DNA from: Cristatella mucedo | Lineage: Eukaryota; Bryozoa; Phylactolaemata; Cristatellidae | Assembly: GCA_009760855.2 (NCBI GenBank) | Contig: WPIO01000083.1 | Span: forward strand, 962,001-1,026,000 | DNA length: 64,000 nucleotides | Direction: 5' to 3' | Shown: one piece after another, positions 35,078 to 47,115 of the stretch | Position numbering within the stretch: the first letter of the stretch is position 1 | Layout: each line of letters begins with the position of its first letter | Made by a program: the position numbers and the translations under genes | Notes under the pieces: model-generated | Told to the model about the DNA's origin: nothing | Seen by the model: the letters and a program-made list of their open reading frames with translations, nothing else | The model's database searches: none

Positions 35078-35689
35078 CGCGCTCGTATGTGTGAGTCCGT
35101 CAGCTTGGAATGACGTGCTGCGTCAACCTAGCCTTTTACCACCTACAGTCCTTGATTGGTCGCACATGGCAAGATAGTAAGCACCTTGCATCCTCTGAGC
35201 TACCTGAAAGATTTTTATATTCTACTAATCGGTGCTCGATGATGCCCAGTGACGTTGAACACGAAATATTCGCCTTGATTTCAGTTTCTCGACAAGGGTT
35301 GGGGAGGTTTTCTCACTGCCTGCCTTCGTTTGCTGGCCTGCTACCTTACCGAAAAAGTTTCTCAGCTCTTCACAACGAATGGCGACTGACAAGTGATGAG
35401 GCAGCACCTCGGGCAGCACTGTCAGCCTGGAAGGCTCAGCCAGCGGCTAGGCAGCAGTCTGCGACCGACTCGCTGGCAGACAGCCTGCAGTCAGTTGAAG
35501 AGCAGGCTGCCTTTTTCTTAAGCTGTGGTGGTCGTATGCTTGCACCTTACCGATAAGAGTGACATGGGGGACTCTAGAGTGCCGGAATTGTGAAAGCTCG
35601 ATGTTATAGATCGATGCGTAAGGACTGCTGCTAAACCAACTATGATTGCACCTTTAGCCTGCACCGCCTGGCCACTCTTATATATCACT
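35076..35689. other. unassigned sequence
   Basis: A plus frame of 148 codons (35110-35556) has an Ala/Ser/Gln-rich C-terminal half (RLTSDEAAPRAALSAWKAQP). It has no recognisable domain and no clear splice context, so it is noted but not called. Confidence 0.3.
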
Positions 35690-35830
35690 GCCAATGAAAG
35701 TGAGAAAGAGGGTCACGCCGAAAGATGGTGCACTTCTGTCAAGTGGCAAGTTGGCATAGTGTTGTCTTCCGTGATGGAACCAGAATGACTCTGCGAAGAG
35801 CCCACAGGCAGTGAGCTGGTAGTATTATAT
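35690..35830 (+). repeat. dispersed repeat, second copy of 5310-5465
   Basis: Shares GTGTTGTCTTCCGTGA (35759-35774) and GAGCCCACAGGCAGTGAG (35798-35815) with the first copy, and a more diverged GAGAAAG...GTCACGC...AAGATGG start. It ends where a SINE in the opposite orientation begins. Confidence 0.65.
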
Positions 35831-35965
35831 ATAATTTATTTTTATAGCTCCTTAAGAGAACTTAATCTCTATTCCGGCGCTTCACATATGCCTCGGGGCT
35901 CGAGCCCGCAACCTCAGTAATCAAATGCATAGACCTTTACCGTGGTCAAGGCAAGCACCTGAACA
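35828..35965 (-). mobile_element. tRNA-derived SINE, family B
   Basis: On the minus strand: a head with AGGTGCTTGCCTTGACCACG, a B box GGGCTCGAGCCCC, then GGCATATGTGAAGCGCCGGA, ATAGAGATTAAGTTCTCTTA and an A/T tail. The tail AGAGATTAAGTTCTCT is identical to the core of the LINE end at 32083-32098. Confidence 0.72.
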
Positions 35966-36658
35966 ATGTTGGTGCACCGTCGAGACGTGCAGCATCACGT
36001 TTGTTTGTTTGTTGTCTGGCAGAACGTGCTGCATCGTCGTTGCACATAGCCAGCCGATTGTTAGCCCACTCGGGGTAGTCCTTTCCGGAAATCGTTACTC
36101 TCTCTGCAGTTTTTGCCGTCGAGCCTCCATCTGGTCCATGATCTGACCATTGGAGTCAGCTGACATGTAATTGTCTGGAAAGGAAGAGGACAAAAGGACC
36201 GGCCAGTGTCACTGAGTGGCCTGCAGACGAGGCTGTCGTTATGGCTTCGGAGTGTGCTCCATTGTTTGGGGAAGGGAGGGGTAGCGGCGGCAGCGCGACA
36301 AAGGAAGAGGGCGTGAGCGGTCAGCTGCGTGCCGGCGGCCGCAAGCACTGTGGCAGCTGGCCACCTGTTAAGGTATGACTCACCTGCAGCACGCACGAGT
36401 GGCTGCTGCAAGATCAAGGCTGCCTGTTGAGTACACTTTTGTTGTTGTTCTGTCACGACCGATCCTCCCGTCTGCCACTAACGAACAGTGAGGCATGTGC
36501 CGGCGTATAGTCTTGAGAGTTCTACCGACTCTCTTCTGCTCACGTTAAACTAGGACGAAATCGGCATGCCCGATTTACTGCTCGTGGCTGCTTATCTCGA
36601 GGCTTTAGCTTCCCTGAGGGCTGCTGCTGACATTTTCAGGCTTGGCTGTGGTTGGTTC

Positions 36659-36661
<3 letters not shown>
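35966..36661. other. unassigned sequence
   Basis: No gene or repeat was recognised. The minus frame of 131 codons (36061-36456) has no domain. Confidence 0.35.

Positions 36662-36689
<28 letters not shown>
36662..36689. repeat. (CT)n microsatellite
   Basis: About 28 bp of pure CT. Confidence 0.95.
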
Positions 36690-39012
36690 CCCAGCTGGTT
36701 GTTTCTGTTATGCCGTGCAAGCTGTTTGATGCTACTAGTGACTGTTTGCTATATTATGCAAGCTAGCTGCATTTATCGATGTGTGTTTTTTGTGGATAAG
36801 ATCTGTGGGTTGCTTATTTGCCTCCTTTCAATGTCCCCATATAATCAGCCTTGTAAGCGGATGTTGTGACATTACAGTGTGCTGCTGCTCCTCTTTCTTG
36901 TCTGCCACACTTCTGCAGCTGTAGCTGTCGGCATTTAGCTATTGCCGCCGTGGCTGCTGATGCGTGGTCACGCTCTAAGCACCAGCGTTTGCAAGTTTTC
37001 GTCCGCGCCATGGTCGCGCTCACTTGCTCACCAATTAAAATCTCGTTTGTCTTAGTTGTGCCGAATCTTGAGCTTCCTCCGCTATTGCTGCTGTCCGTTA
37101 TTCTGCTTAATATAGGCTCTGACGGCCATGTTGCGACAATTCACTGCATCGCTCTGTATACCACCTGTGTGCTAGTCATGCAGTGCTATCCTTCCTTGCC
37201 AGATGCCATAACGGTTCAGTGTCCAACACATGCCGTTGAGCTGATAGTTCCCTTCACCTTTTGTTCAGGTCGAGATTATGTGTCGTGCTCCTGCTCCGCA
37301 TTCCTGGTTTGGCGCATTTTGATGGTGCGGCATTATGATCAGGCTTTTTTGAGCACCGGCTGCTTTCCACTCCACCCTTGAAAGAGGGAGGTCTTTGCAG
37401 TCGTAGAGTGGAATGGTTCAAATGACCAATGGTCCAGTATTGCTCGGATTGCCGCAGCAAACGTCGTCGACACAATACTTAAGTGCAGTCTGAGAAGACC
37501 CTCGCACTAATTGTTTGCGCTATGGAGCGCAGCTCAAACCTTTGTCTGTTTCCGCTCCTGCAAGTGGCACAAGCGGTAGCACAAGCCAGGGCCGTGTTTA
37601 CTCACTGCTCGCTCTCTCCCCTGGCACTGTTGGCGTTGAGTGCTGTTGGCCGATCAAGAAGCTCGAGGAGGGTCAGCAACACGGCAAAGGCAGCCGTCGC
37701 TGTGAAGAGGCTGCATTTTGCTGTCGTTCGTAGCTTTTTACCGAGCCCTCCAGTCGCCCTCCTGTCTGTCGTGCGGCATATTGGCATGTGCCCGGCCGTT
37801 CCTGCCAGCTCACTGAGTGGCTCAGCTCCGGGTCTTCGCGAAAGCCGGGTATTTGCACTTTTTCCCTGTGAAAATTCTCTTGCAGCAAGTGCAGCATAGC
37901 TGGAGCTGCTCAGCGACACCATTGACGGCTATTACTCGGCTCTCTAAATCGTCGGCAAGGAGTCTTTGTACACGAGCTTACTTGGGTTGCAGATTGCAAA
38001 CCCCGGCAGCATCTCGGCAACGGTGGCTATAATGGCAATGATGGAGATGCGTAATCGAGGCTGCCTGGCTGCCGGCTACTCGGCGTAGGCTGGCCCTTTT
38101 AACCTCCACTGCGATTGGCTGGTTCGGGGAAAGGTCAAGGTTATACACCCTAAGAAATTGTAGGCTATGTTAGAAGGGCAGCAGGGAGCTTCCATAAGCC
38201 GACTGTACACGGTTGGTTTCTTCACGGTCTTGCTTCAGTACTTCTTCTTTTAGGAAGTTAACACGTGAAGCTCGCCTTCCGTCCTGCTCCCTTCTAGAAG
38301 CCTACTAGCTCAACTCTCCCCCCCCCTGGAGTGGTCACGTGGGAAAGCCTCTTCTATCAATCGTTGGCAAGGGCGCGCTTTCCAGCTCCACGTACTATAC
38401 AGATGTAAACGATTTTTGATGTTACTGTGCTGTCGATAAAAAAATTCTGTTTTTGTTCAACCTTAGCAACTACTTTGCCCCAGCAAGCCAGTGGCAGCTT
38501 AGGAATTGCACAGCGATCTGAGGTTCGTCGAGTCGCCCGTGAATTAAAAATTGTCGGCCGTTGCCTCCACCGTATGCAGCCTCAGGATCTTACTGGGCAG
38601 TTTCGCCCGATAAGCAGGGTCACTCATGGATGCATCGGTGGTTTTGATTTTGTCACCTCTCCTGCTGGCCATTCACTTCAAAGCAACTAGTCGTTTGCTT
38701 CTGGCTTCCCTCGTCGTGGCCAAGAAGTAGAACCATGCAACCATGCATCATGGCTCAGCTTCCTTGGTCTTCATGGAGCTTACATTCTTGTTAGGACTGC
38801 GCCAGGACTATGATGCACTATTCACGAATGATGCTAGGAAGATGGATGTAAAGGAACCAACCATGTAAACCCACCTTCACGTGGCCATTGTTTGTCATGT
38901 AACTTTTGCCTGCAGTTGTGCAATGCACGTGCAGCTCTTACAGGCGTGCAAGTATGCATGTTTGTGAATACCCAAGTTCAAGTTGCTTTGTGTGTATGTT
39001 TGCACTCCTGTA
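36690..39012. other. unassigned sequence
   Basis: No exon or mobile element was recognised. Plus frames of 171 codons (36866-37381) and 138 codons (37483-37899) are hydrophobic or Ala/Ser-rich and have no recognisable family; in the absence of splice or domain support they are not called. Confidence 0.3.
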
Positions 39013-39022
39013 TATGTGTGTT

Positions 39023-39059
<37 letters not shown>

Positions 39060-39074
39060 ATGTGCACATGCATG

Positions 39075-39137
<63 letters not shown>
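39013..39137. repeat. (TG)n microsatellite in two blocks
   Basis: TG runs at about 39026-39057 and 39079-39137, separated by TTTATGTGCACATGCATGCA. Confidence 0.95.
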
Positions 39138-39140
<3 letters not shown>

Positions 39141-39234
39141 TTTGTTCCTTGATACGACAGCTGGCCACTGCAGTGGAAGGTGGCATTGGCAGTTGATTAG
39201 AAACAACAGTCAAGCTTGCCTTCAGCTACAAATG

Positions 39235-39520
39235 GGAAAATTCGGGCCAAGCTTAGTCGAGAATGCCTTAGCTAAGCTTGTCCACTCATTTGTGACATCT
39301 CATGTAGACCTTTGTAGCTCAATACTTGAGGGTCCTACTGCCTGTGCTAATAAGACGCTTACAGTTAGTGCAAAATTCATCAGCTTGGGTTGTCTGTCGT
39401 GAACTGCCACATTGCACCACTTCTCACCGACATGCACCGGCGCTCTACAAATGCAAAGCAGCATACTAGCAGTAAAGTACTAAATTTGCAGTTAAATTAT
39501 AAACGCCCATATTCATTTGT
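39235..39520 (+). mobile_element. LINE fragment, interior of the C-terminal region
   Basis: The plus strand reads LAKLVHSFVTSHVDLCSSIL (39266-39330), matching the SMLVHAFVTSRLDFCNSLL segment of the copy at 14476-16020. Then come diverged LQLVQ and ITPLLADLHW sections (CATTGCACCACTTCTCACCG near 39410-39430). Both ends are truncated. Confidence 0.7.
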
Positions 39521-39595
39521 GCAGTACACTGGGATCTGGTTCGTCAATAGAATTTTAGCTTTAAGAACCTGCGTTGATCGTCGAACATAAAGTAA

Positions 39596-39650
39596 CCTTA
39601 ATAGCTCAATCGGTAGAGCTCTGGACCGATAGAGCAGAGGCTGTTTGACC
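39596..39650 (+). mobile_element. tRNA-like A box, probable SINE remnant
   Basis: TTAATAGCTCAATCGGTAGA followed by GCTCTGGACC fits a tRNA D-arm and A box. The B-box region (GGCTGTTTGACC) is poor and no acceptor stem pairs, so it is not a functional tRNA gene. Confidence 0.4.
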
Positions 39651-40093
39651 ATACACTCCTTGAGGCAAAATTCTTTTTTCTTGGCCATGACAGTTCCACG
39701 GCAGATGGCCTCCTCCTGTCGCTCTGTATTTTGAAATTACACGGAGGTGGTGGTCCCATTCGAGCAACTGTGTTCGTGTTTTTGTCAAGCATAGAGCATT
39801 ACTTAGAGCAGTGTGTGAGCGTGTGCGTGCATGAGCATATGTGTTAAATCTATTTGTTATCGCCTGAAAAGGGCTGCCCTGAAAGCTCAGAGAGGTAGTT
39901 CCACTTTTATCCGAAGACCAGCTGGTCAAGGAGACAGTATGTGAAAGGTTGACCGTGGCATAGTTTTCGGTAGCCTGACCCCTACCTCAGGCGGGGTGGG
40001 GTGGTAGAGTGCAAAGAGTCCTAGTCACGTCATAGGTTTGGTTGCCTCTCTCACCATCCACATTAGTGTTCGTGCTACCTGGCTACCTGGCAG

Positions 40094-40095
<2 letters not shown>

Positions 40096-40140
<45 letters not shown>

Positions 40141-40215
40141 AGGGAATAGAGCAGAGGGAGAGGAGAGAGACAGGAGAGAGAGAGAGAGAGAGAAGATAGA
40201 GAGAGAGTAGAGAGC

Positions 40216-40275
<60 letters not shown>

Positions 40276-40540
40276 CAGAGAGAGGAGAGAGAGAGCAGAG
40301 AGCAGAGACAGAGAGCAGAGGCAGAGAGCAAGGGACGAAGCAGGAGACAGAGACAGACAGACACAGAGAGGAGAGAGAGAAGAGAGAAGAGAGAGAGAGA
40401 GGAATAGGAGAGGGAGAGAAGAGAGTGAGAGGAGAGAGAGAGCTGATGAGAGAGACAAGAGACAGCAGACCGAGAGGACTGAGTGAGAGAGACGAGACAA
40501 GAGAGCTAGAACAAGGATAGAGAGATAGTGAGAGAGTAGA
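40096..40540. repeat. GA-rich microsatellite array
   Basis: Pure GA at 40096-40137, then about 400 bp of interrupted GA, GAGCA and GAGACA repeat. Minus-strand Ser/Leu frames of up to 182 codons are repeat translations. Confidence 0.95.
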
Positions 40541-42129
40541 GACACACACACAAAAAGGTAACAAACGCAGATTACCACAGAGAGATGTATAGGGCCAAGA
40601 ACTGAACTTTTTACCTCTTGCAACTCCTAGAGGAGTGAACGAAGTCAGTGGGGGCCGGTGGCAATGGCTTACAAAAAACCCATGCTGGCACTGGGCTGGC
40701 TGGGCTACATTCGGATGTTGTATTCGGTTAAGGTGTATCGAAGTTCAAATGCCTAGTGCTTAATGGGACCTCCACTTCAATAAAGGGACGCCTCCTCACC
40801 TTTGGCTGACGCTATGGAGTGCGTATGCTGAGGTTATTTCAGCTCCACTGCTGACAGCACTAATTTGTCGTCGAGCGACTCACAAGAAGCACCCGTGCTT
40901 CGTTGGTCATGATGCGGTTTGCCTCACTGACGGCCCGGTTTGCTCTGTGGATCCCCTCTAGTCCGTCACGCCTTTGAAAAACTGCCCTAAAATTGGATGG
41001 AGCTGTGGTTTTGGCATGAGCAGCCTCAGCTCACAAACTAAACCTCCTTTCGCGATCTTCTTGGCCACAAGTTGGCCGCTCTAATGATCGGCACACGATT
41101 GTGCTTGTTGCATTTCAATAAGCAACCTCGACGACCTAGGGATTGCTGCTCTTTTATCTGGCCTGCCAGCAGATTCACTGGATTCTCAGGCCTTGGTGCT
41201 TGTGGTCTTATTAAGCGATGCTTGACCCGAGGGCCTTTTCAGCTTTCCGAGAGTGCACGGCTCGGGTTACAGCGTGCTTGGTGTCCAAGTAGCTTGGCCA
41301 TTGGAGCTTCTTCAGGTGGGGCTGGCTTAAAAGTATGAGATCGGACGCCGCTTGGCGAAGAAAGTCCTTGTAGGCTCGTAAGGTGGCATAGTGCCCCGGC
41401 AAGCCGTGCTGCTAACCGTTAATGTCATCTTCTGCTGCATCAACCTTCCAGCAGCTTCTGCTTGCTCAGTGGTAGTAACATAGAAAAAAAAAAATACAAG
41501 AGTTAAGGGTCGGGGGCGGGGAGTGGGGGGGTGAAGAGCTTCATCCACTTCATTGTGGTGCTCCGCACCGTGCATGTGAGTGTGCGGATGCCATTTCGAG
41601 GGTTAATCACTGTCGGTCATGGGTGGGATGGAGGGTCATTGGTATTCTCATGTTATCCTTTCTACCTATCTAGGGCATATACTAATTGCTATCTAATCTA
41701 TTCCTTTGCACTTCTCTTTCTTTCTCTTGCTTTCTAGTTTCCTAACCGGTTTTCGGGACTGTTGGTTTTCTGGGCAACCTGCAGAGGGGCACCTTTGTGT
41801 CAATGCTTACAGCAAACTTTGACACAAGCTCTGCTGGCGCTGGGCTGCTTTGCAACAAGTTACCAGCGTTGATGCGATAAAGCCGTTTCGTTTTCTAGTA
41901 AAGCTAAACCTATCTTGAACTCTTGTAGTTAATAGTTGCGGTTTAGCTTGAATATTAGACGAGTTGGTCTCTAATGAAAAAAAATGCCCTAGTTCTAACG
42001 TCATCAGTCTGAAAAGTAGGATGGGGGTTCTACAAGGCAGAGGCGTGTTAATATGTGTGTTTAAATTTTTATAAACTAGTCCATTGAATGATACCGCATG
42101 CGAATTAGGGTGTTGCCTTTGACCGTGTC
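40541..42129. other. unassigned sequence
   Basis: Nothing was recognised. A short poly-A run (about 41484-41495) and a G-rich run (about 41510-41530) are next to each other. Confidence 0.35.
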
Positions 42130-42640
42130 ACTTATTCTTGTCCTTCTTCTCGGGTCTGTCTCTTTTCTCTTTGTGTCTGTCTGCCCCCATCGTCTCCTGG
42201 TGTCTCTCTTTGTCTCTCTGTCCTCTATCTCTCTCTCTTTCCCTCTCGTGTTCACCCCCCTCTGTTCTCTTTCCCCTCCTCTGTCTCTCTCCGTGTTGGT
42301 GTCTTGTGTCTCTCTCTCTTTCTCCTCTCATCTTTTTTCCCTCTCCTCTCTTCCACCCCGTCGCGCCTCCCCTCTTCAATCCTCTCTCTCGTCCCATCTC
42401 CATCTCCTCCATCCCACAGCTCGTCCTCCACCCCTCCTCCCCTTCAACTATCCTCTTCCTCTCACGTCTTCCTCACCTCATCGCTCTCTCGTCCCTCCCC
42501 CCTTCTCTCCTCCTCTCCCATCCTCCCCCCTCCCACCCCCGCTCCGCACCCGCCCCCCCACTTCCTCTCCGCCTCCTTCTCCCTCTCGCTCTCCTCCCCC
42601 CTGCCTCTCTCCTGTTCCTCCTCTCCGCAGTTCCTTCTCC
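42130..42640. repeat. CT/CCT-rich low-complexity tract
   Basis: About 500 bp of pyrimidine-rich plus strand, TCTCTG-type in the first half and CCTCCTCCC-type in the second. All long frames are Ser/Leu/Pro or Arg/Glu repeat translations. Confidence 0.92.
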
Positions 42641-43618
42641 CTCCTCTCTCGTCTCCAACCTTTTCATTTTCATTCCCCTTGGCTCTCACGTGCTCGATGT
42701 CATGTGAAACTCTGTGACTGATCTTTCACCACGAGTTTGTTTTATGTCGATGTTCTTGCTTTATCAAACAGGTGACCGCTCTGCCAACAAGGGTAGTCTC
42801 CCTGCATAATTAATCTGCACGGCATCAGCCGACTGTCACCAACAAGGCAGCTCATGATAGCCAAGAACCAGTCAATAGTTCTTTGCACTCGATGTGGTTG
42901 CTCTCTCTACTACCTGTTGGTCTGCCCTTTTCCTGTCTTTCTTATTTGCACAATTGGTGCCTGAGGCTTTGGCAAGCAGTTCATGGAGCTTCATACGTTA
43001 CGCCTGAGATGTCAGCAGACCTGCTGATGGCACCATGTCAACCTGGAGGGCTGGTGCTGCTTGTGCTGTGCTACGCTGCTTTATGCCTGCCATGTCTTTG
43101 CCCGTGCCCTGCTGGCCTGATTTGTAAAGAAGACTCGAGGGTGGTGCAAAATTACAAGTAATATCAGCATGAACTCAAGCTTCACTCGGGCTTGTTGTAT
43201 TTCGAATAGTGTGTCCCGTGTGTGCGCGATGTGACGACTCACGATTGTAAACTACGACTGCCGATATATTTTATAGAGTTTTTATGTAGTCTCCACTTTG
43301 CTTTTATTTTTGCTGCTGCGCTCCCAGCCAGTTCACCCGCGGGATCCATATATTTCAGGTCATGATCTGGCTGCTCATCGGTTAGCTGCTGTGGATCAAA
43401 GCCCCCATCCGACCCATTAGTGGACTCTAGGGAATGTAGCCACATGGCAGCCATGCCAGGAGAATGACTCTGCTGGGCCAAGTGCCAAGCTCCTGCTAGG
43501 TAGTGCCACATGAGCAGTCAGTCTGGACAAAATGTCGCCTGTGGCTGTCTTCATACGCCGTGCTTCTTATCGATAACTCCATCTCCTCATATCATCATTC
43601 TTTTATTTCCTGCGCTAG
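42641..43618. other. unassigned sequence
   Basis: No gene or repeat was recognised. Confidence 0.35.
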
Positions 43619-43790
43619 TTTGGCCCAGTGATAAAGGTCCGTACCGACCAAGGTCAAGGTGACTGCATTTGAGACCCGAGATTTCTGCCTCAAGCCCCGT
43701 GGCATATGTGAAGCGGCTGAATAGAGATCAGGTTCTCTTAGGATGCTCATAGTACAAATTAATTATATCTATTTTATAGTATCTTTAATC
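43619..43790 (+). mobile_element. tRNA-derived SINE, family B
   Basis: A head with TTTGGCCCAGTGATAAAGGT, a degenerate B box (CTCAAGCCCCGTGGC), then ATATGTGAAGCGGCTGAATA, GAGATCAGGTTCTCTTAGG and an A/T-rich tail. It has the same structure as 26649-26790. Confidence 0.72.
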
Positions 43791-45324
43791 GCCTGCTTGT
43801 CAACGTTCCGGCTAGACAGACTGAGTCGCTCTGCTGAACTATGGTCATGCACTGAGCATGTGTGCTCGGGATATTGACACGATCAGCAGCACTTTATGTG
43901 CTTTGTAAGGAAGGACACCAGAATGCTGACGCTTCGTGCAGATCTCGTTGAAAGCATGCTGGAGTTGTGAACGGTCGGCACCATTCAGTTATCATGGGCG
44001 CCTCGAAGCAAAACCTGTGTAGAAGGGTTTCCCTGCATCGTGTGCGTCACGCTGGGCCCAAAGCGTGGCACTGTGTGCCCGTGCTGCTGCCGCGTTAAAG
44101 CGTGCAGTATTCAGTCTTTCTCTTATGAGGGCCATGTCCCCATGACCAGCGCAGTGATGTGCAGCCGAGTTCCAGGCCTAGTGAGCCGCTGCGAGAAAAG
44201 GTTTCCTCAAGCTAGTGATGCGTTTGCATTGAGGTTCAACCTAAAAAGTGTGTACTAATGCATCTTGGGTGTATTAGCATGAACTGATGGAGCGTTAATT
44301 CCGTCCTAGGGGCCTGAGACACCTAGGCAGATGCATATACTAATTAATCTGGCTAGCCACATACATAGTAGGGAGAAGGCTCGTCTGACCTTTGCGACTG
44401 TAAACCGCAGCACTGTGCTGGACTGCAGTGCTCACACTCGATGCCGGGAAAGTGTCCCCCTGCTACTGAGGAGACTTCAGTTAGGCGACAGGCTCGAAAA
44501 TTGGGACCGCTTTTGTCGCTACCATCCAGTGCAGGGGAACGTCTGCAGCAACGTTCGGGTTCTGATGCTTTCTGGTGCCGTTGCAACTAGCAACCCGCAT
44601 CGTCATCGCCGGGAATCAAGCCGCGATAGCTAGCTCCTACTCTCTGTGCGCCACGCACACTGCATAGCACATTCTGTCGCTGTGGCCCTGCAAGTCTGGC
44701 TCCGGGACCAGCCAGCTGCACCGCCGCCGCCAGCACCGCCCGCTGCTACCCGCGCGCCGTCGTCCGATAACCTAGCAGGGGCTGGCAGCGGGCGTCAGAT
44801 GCTACGCACACTTGCCCGTGATGCCACATTGCTTGGCCGATGCCAACTGGTCAGCTGACGTTCACGGAGCATCTGCGATGTCGTATACTCCCCGATCTGC
44901 CGGTTCCTCCTGAAGTTTGGCGCTCCTGCGAGCGCCTGCAGCGCCACTTGGCCTAACTTCATAAGTGTGCCCCGCTGGCAAGGCGGGCTTTTTTAGCAAC
45001 AGTAGTCCCAGTTGTTTGATCCGGTTGCCTTTCCCGTCTTGCAGGCACACGAACAAGCGAATGCATATTGTTAACGGAAAAGAAGAGATATATGTTGCTA
45101 CTTGGGAGCAAGTGTCACAGTATCGACGTTGTGCTGCTCGTGTACACCGGATGTCGTCGGTTCAGCACCTCTTCCTCTCAGGAGGGTTTCCGTCGACGCT
45201 GCATCTGCCAGCGTCCCACAGGCTGCTGCTTGAAGCTGTGGTTACGGCTTGCCAGTTGTGTGTGTCTTCTCTTTGCCCGCCTCACGGTCGTAGAGCATGA
45301 TGGTGCTTGCGATAGGCTGAGCTG
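43791..45324. other. unassigned sequence with a GC-rich patch
   Basis: A GC-rich patch at about 44690-44850 is open on the plus strand (70 codons, Pro/Ala-rich, ending LARDATLLGRCQLVS). Without a domain it is not called as an exon. Confidence 0.3.
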
Positions 45325-45445
45325 ACGGGCCCGGTCGAGGGCTCGAGTCGCAGCAGCACGCCTTTATTGCCTGCTGCGAGCAGGGCAGATGGCAAACGAG
45401 GCTCTTCTGCAGCCACATGCAATGCGACTGCTGATCAGTCTTACT
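45325..45445 (+). mobile_element. tRNA-derived SINE, family A (degenerate)
   Basis: A B-box-like GGGCTCGAGTCGC is followed by TGCCTGCTGCGAGCAGGGC, ACGAGGCTCTTCTGCAGCCA and CTGCTGATCAGTCTTA. These positions match the hairpin, the CTCTTCTGCCGC block and the ATCAGCTA end of family A. Confidence 0.5.
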
Positions 45446-46189
45446 ACTCATTACGATAGTCTTGGCCTCTGCTCATGCGGTCTGAAGGAGCGAGCTGTAG
45501 CATAGGTGACCCGACCAGCGGTGTGCCGGCCAGCAGAGGCGTCGGGCAGCATTGGTGGGGATGTGGCGCCAAGCGGCCGAGCAGCGATGCGAGCACCTCG
45601 AGGCCAGTTTTCCTGCTTACGGTCTCACTTCGTACTTCTATCAACGTCGTACGGCCATGCCACTTGTACACAACTGTCAGGTGCACTGTGGCTGGGACAT
45701 GGCCGGCCGGCCTGGCTGGCCAGCCGGCCAGCCATTCAGGAGCCTTGCCAATTAGCTTCAGCCAGCACCGGATTCCATCGAGCACCTTAGGCATATTGAC
45801 AGTCCTAAGTATCCTTTCTCAGCATGGCAGTGGCACCAGCGCTCGTCCAACCGTCTCATTTGCTGCATCTGCTGCTGGCTGTTGCGGTTGCTTCGATGGC
45901 TGTTTTTTTCTACAATAGCCATCGCATCGAAGGGCTCTGACGGCAGTGGCTGCCTTTTGTGGCGCATTCTGCTCTCCAGTGAGCGCTCTGCCCCGCAACT
46001 GCGGGGCCACGAATTAGAGGATTTGCTTATTGCCGAGGCATACACCATATGACACCGTCCGTTGCTTGAGTGCCTCAATATAATGCAGCCATGCTGCTAG
46101 GGATGGCTACCCAGCCCGGGCCACTTGCCTGCCTCCGTGTACTCAAAGCTTGACCCTCGCTTGCATTAATTTTCTTCTGGCATTGTTGT
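45446..46189. other. unassigned sequence
   Basis: A cluster of overlapping GGCC/CCGG palindromes lies at 45701-45733. The frames here (up to 147 codons on the plus strand, 116 on the minus) occupy the same DNA in opposite directions and have no domain. Confidence 0.3.
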
Positions 46190-46450
46190 GGAAGTGAACT
46201 GCTCTGCTAGGCGTACCTCACCTCCACCTCCTCCCTCCTTCACCACTACCACCGCCACCTCCTCCTCCTCCAGCTCCTTCCCTCCTTCACCACCACCACC
46301 TACCTGTCTCCTTCACCTCATCCTCCTTCTCCACCTCCTCCCTCCCTCCTCCTCCTCCCTCCTCCTCCCTCCTTTCTCCTTCTCCTCCTTTCTCCTCCTC
46401 CTCCTACTCTTCCTACTCTTCCTCCTCCTCCTCTTCTCTCCCCCCTCCTC
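46190..46450. repeat. (CCT)n-rich low-complexity tract
   Basis: Repeated CCTCCT and CACCACC units over about 260 bp; the Ser/Pro/Thr-rich frame is a repeat translation. Confidence 0.9.
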
Positions 46451-46679
46451 AGGAAGTCCCGAGTGGCAGGCAGTGCCTCGAGTCATGCACAAAGTATGGT
46501 TGGGGGCACGAAAGACCGACCCTCGATGGCTCTTTTCACGTAGCAACCAGGCCTAGTCGGCAGGCAACTCGGTAAGCGACCTGTGAGCAACCACTTGTGC
46601 ACGGCTTGTCTCGGTGAGTTGCAGACATTGTTTAGACTGGGATACTACACTTAAATTGGTCCACGATTTGACTCCCAGT

Positions 46680-47115
46680 CTGACTTCTGTAATTGATTGC
46701 TTTGTTGTTCCGCCCTGTAATCAAGCACTTTACAACTGGTGCAAAACTCGCAGCTAGGCTCATCTGTCGTGAGTGTCATAATGCCACATTGCACCACTTC
46801 TTTTCAACCTGGCACTGGCACTCAGTCAAGCAGCATTGACTTCGGGTTCCTGTCACTCACTTTTAGTTTCCCTTCTGTTCTTTGGCCTCAGCCTATCAGA
46901 GGTTCTCCTCGACCAGCCAAGCATCGTACCACCCGCTTTTCGGAACCAGCTTACCAATACCTCGTACAAACTCAAATCCTTTGAGGTACATTTAGTTTGC
47001 GTTCCCAAAGCCTGGAACTCACTCCGACTTCGTCCGAACATCCCTGATTGACCAGCATTTAAAAAGAACTTAAAACACCTATTTAAGAGCATGGTGGGTC
47101 CCATGTCAGTCAACC
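46680..47115 (+). mobile_element. LINE 3' fragment
   Basis: Aligns with the reverse complement of 14735-15160. Landmarks include GGTGCAAAACTCGCAGCTAG, CATTGCACCACTTCTTTTC, AAGCATCGTACCACCCGCTT, CCAAAGCCTGGAACTCACT and AACATCCCTGATTGACC. It covers the last third of the reverse-transcriptase ORF. The reading frame is broken by indels and the 3' end is lost at about 47115. Confidence 0.82.

Noticed and set aside
45701-45733. GGCC/CCGG palindrome cluster as a regulatory site
   Set aside because: Short self-complementary words explain it; no repeated spacing or context supports a function.
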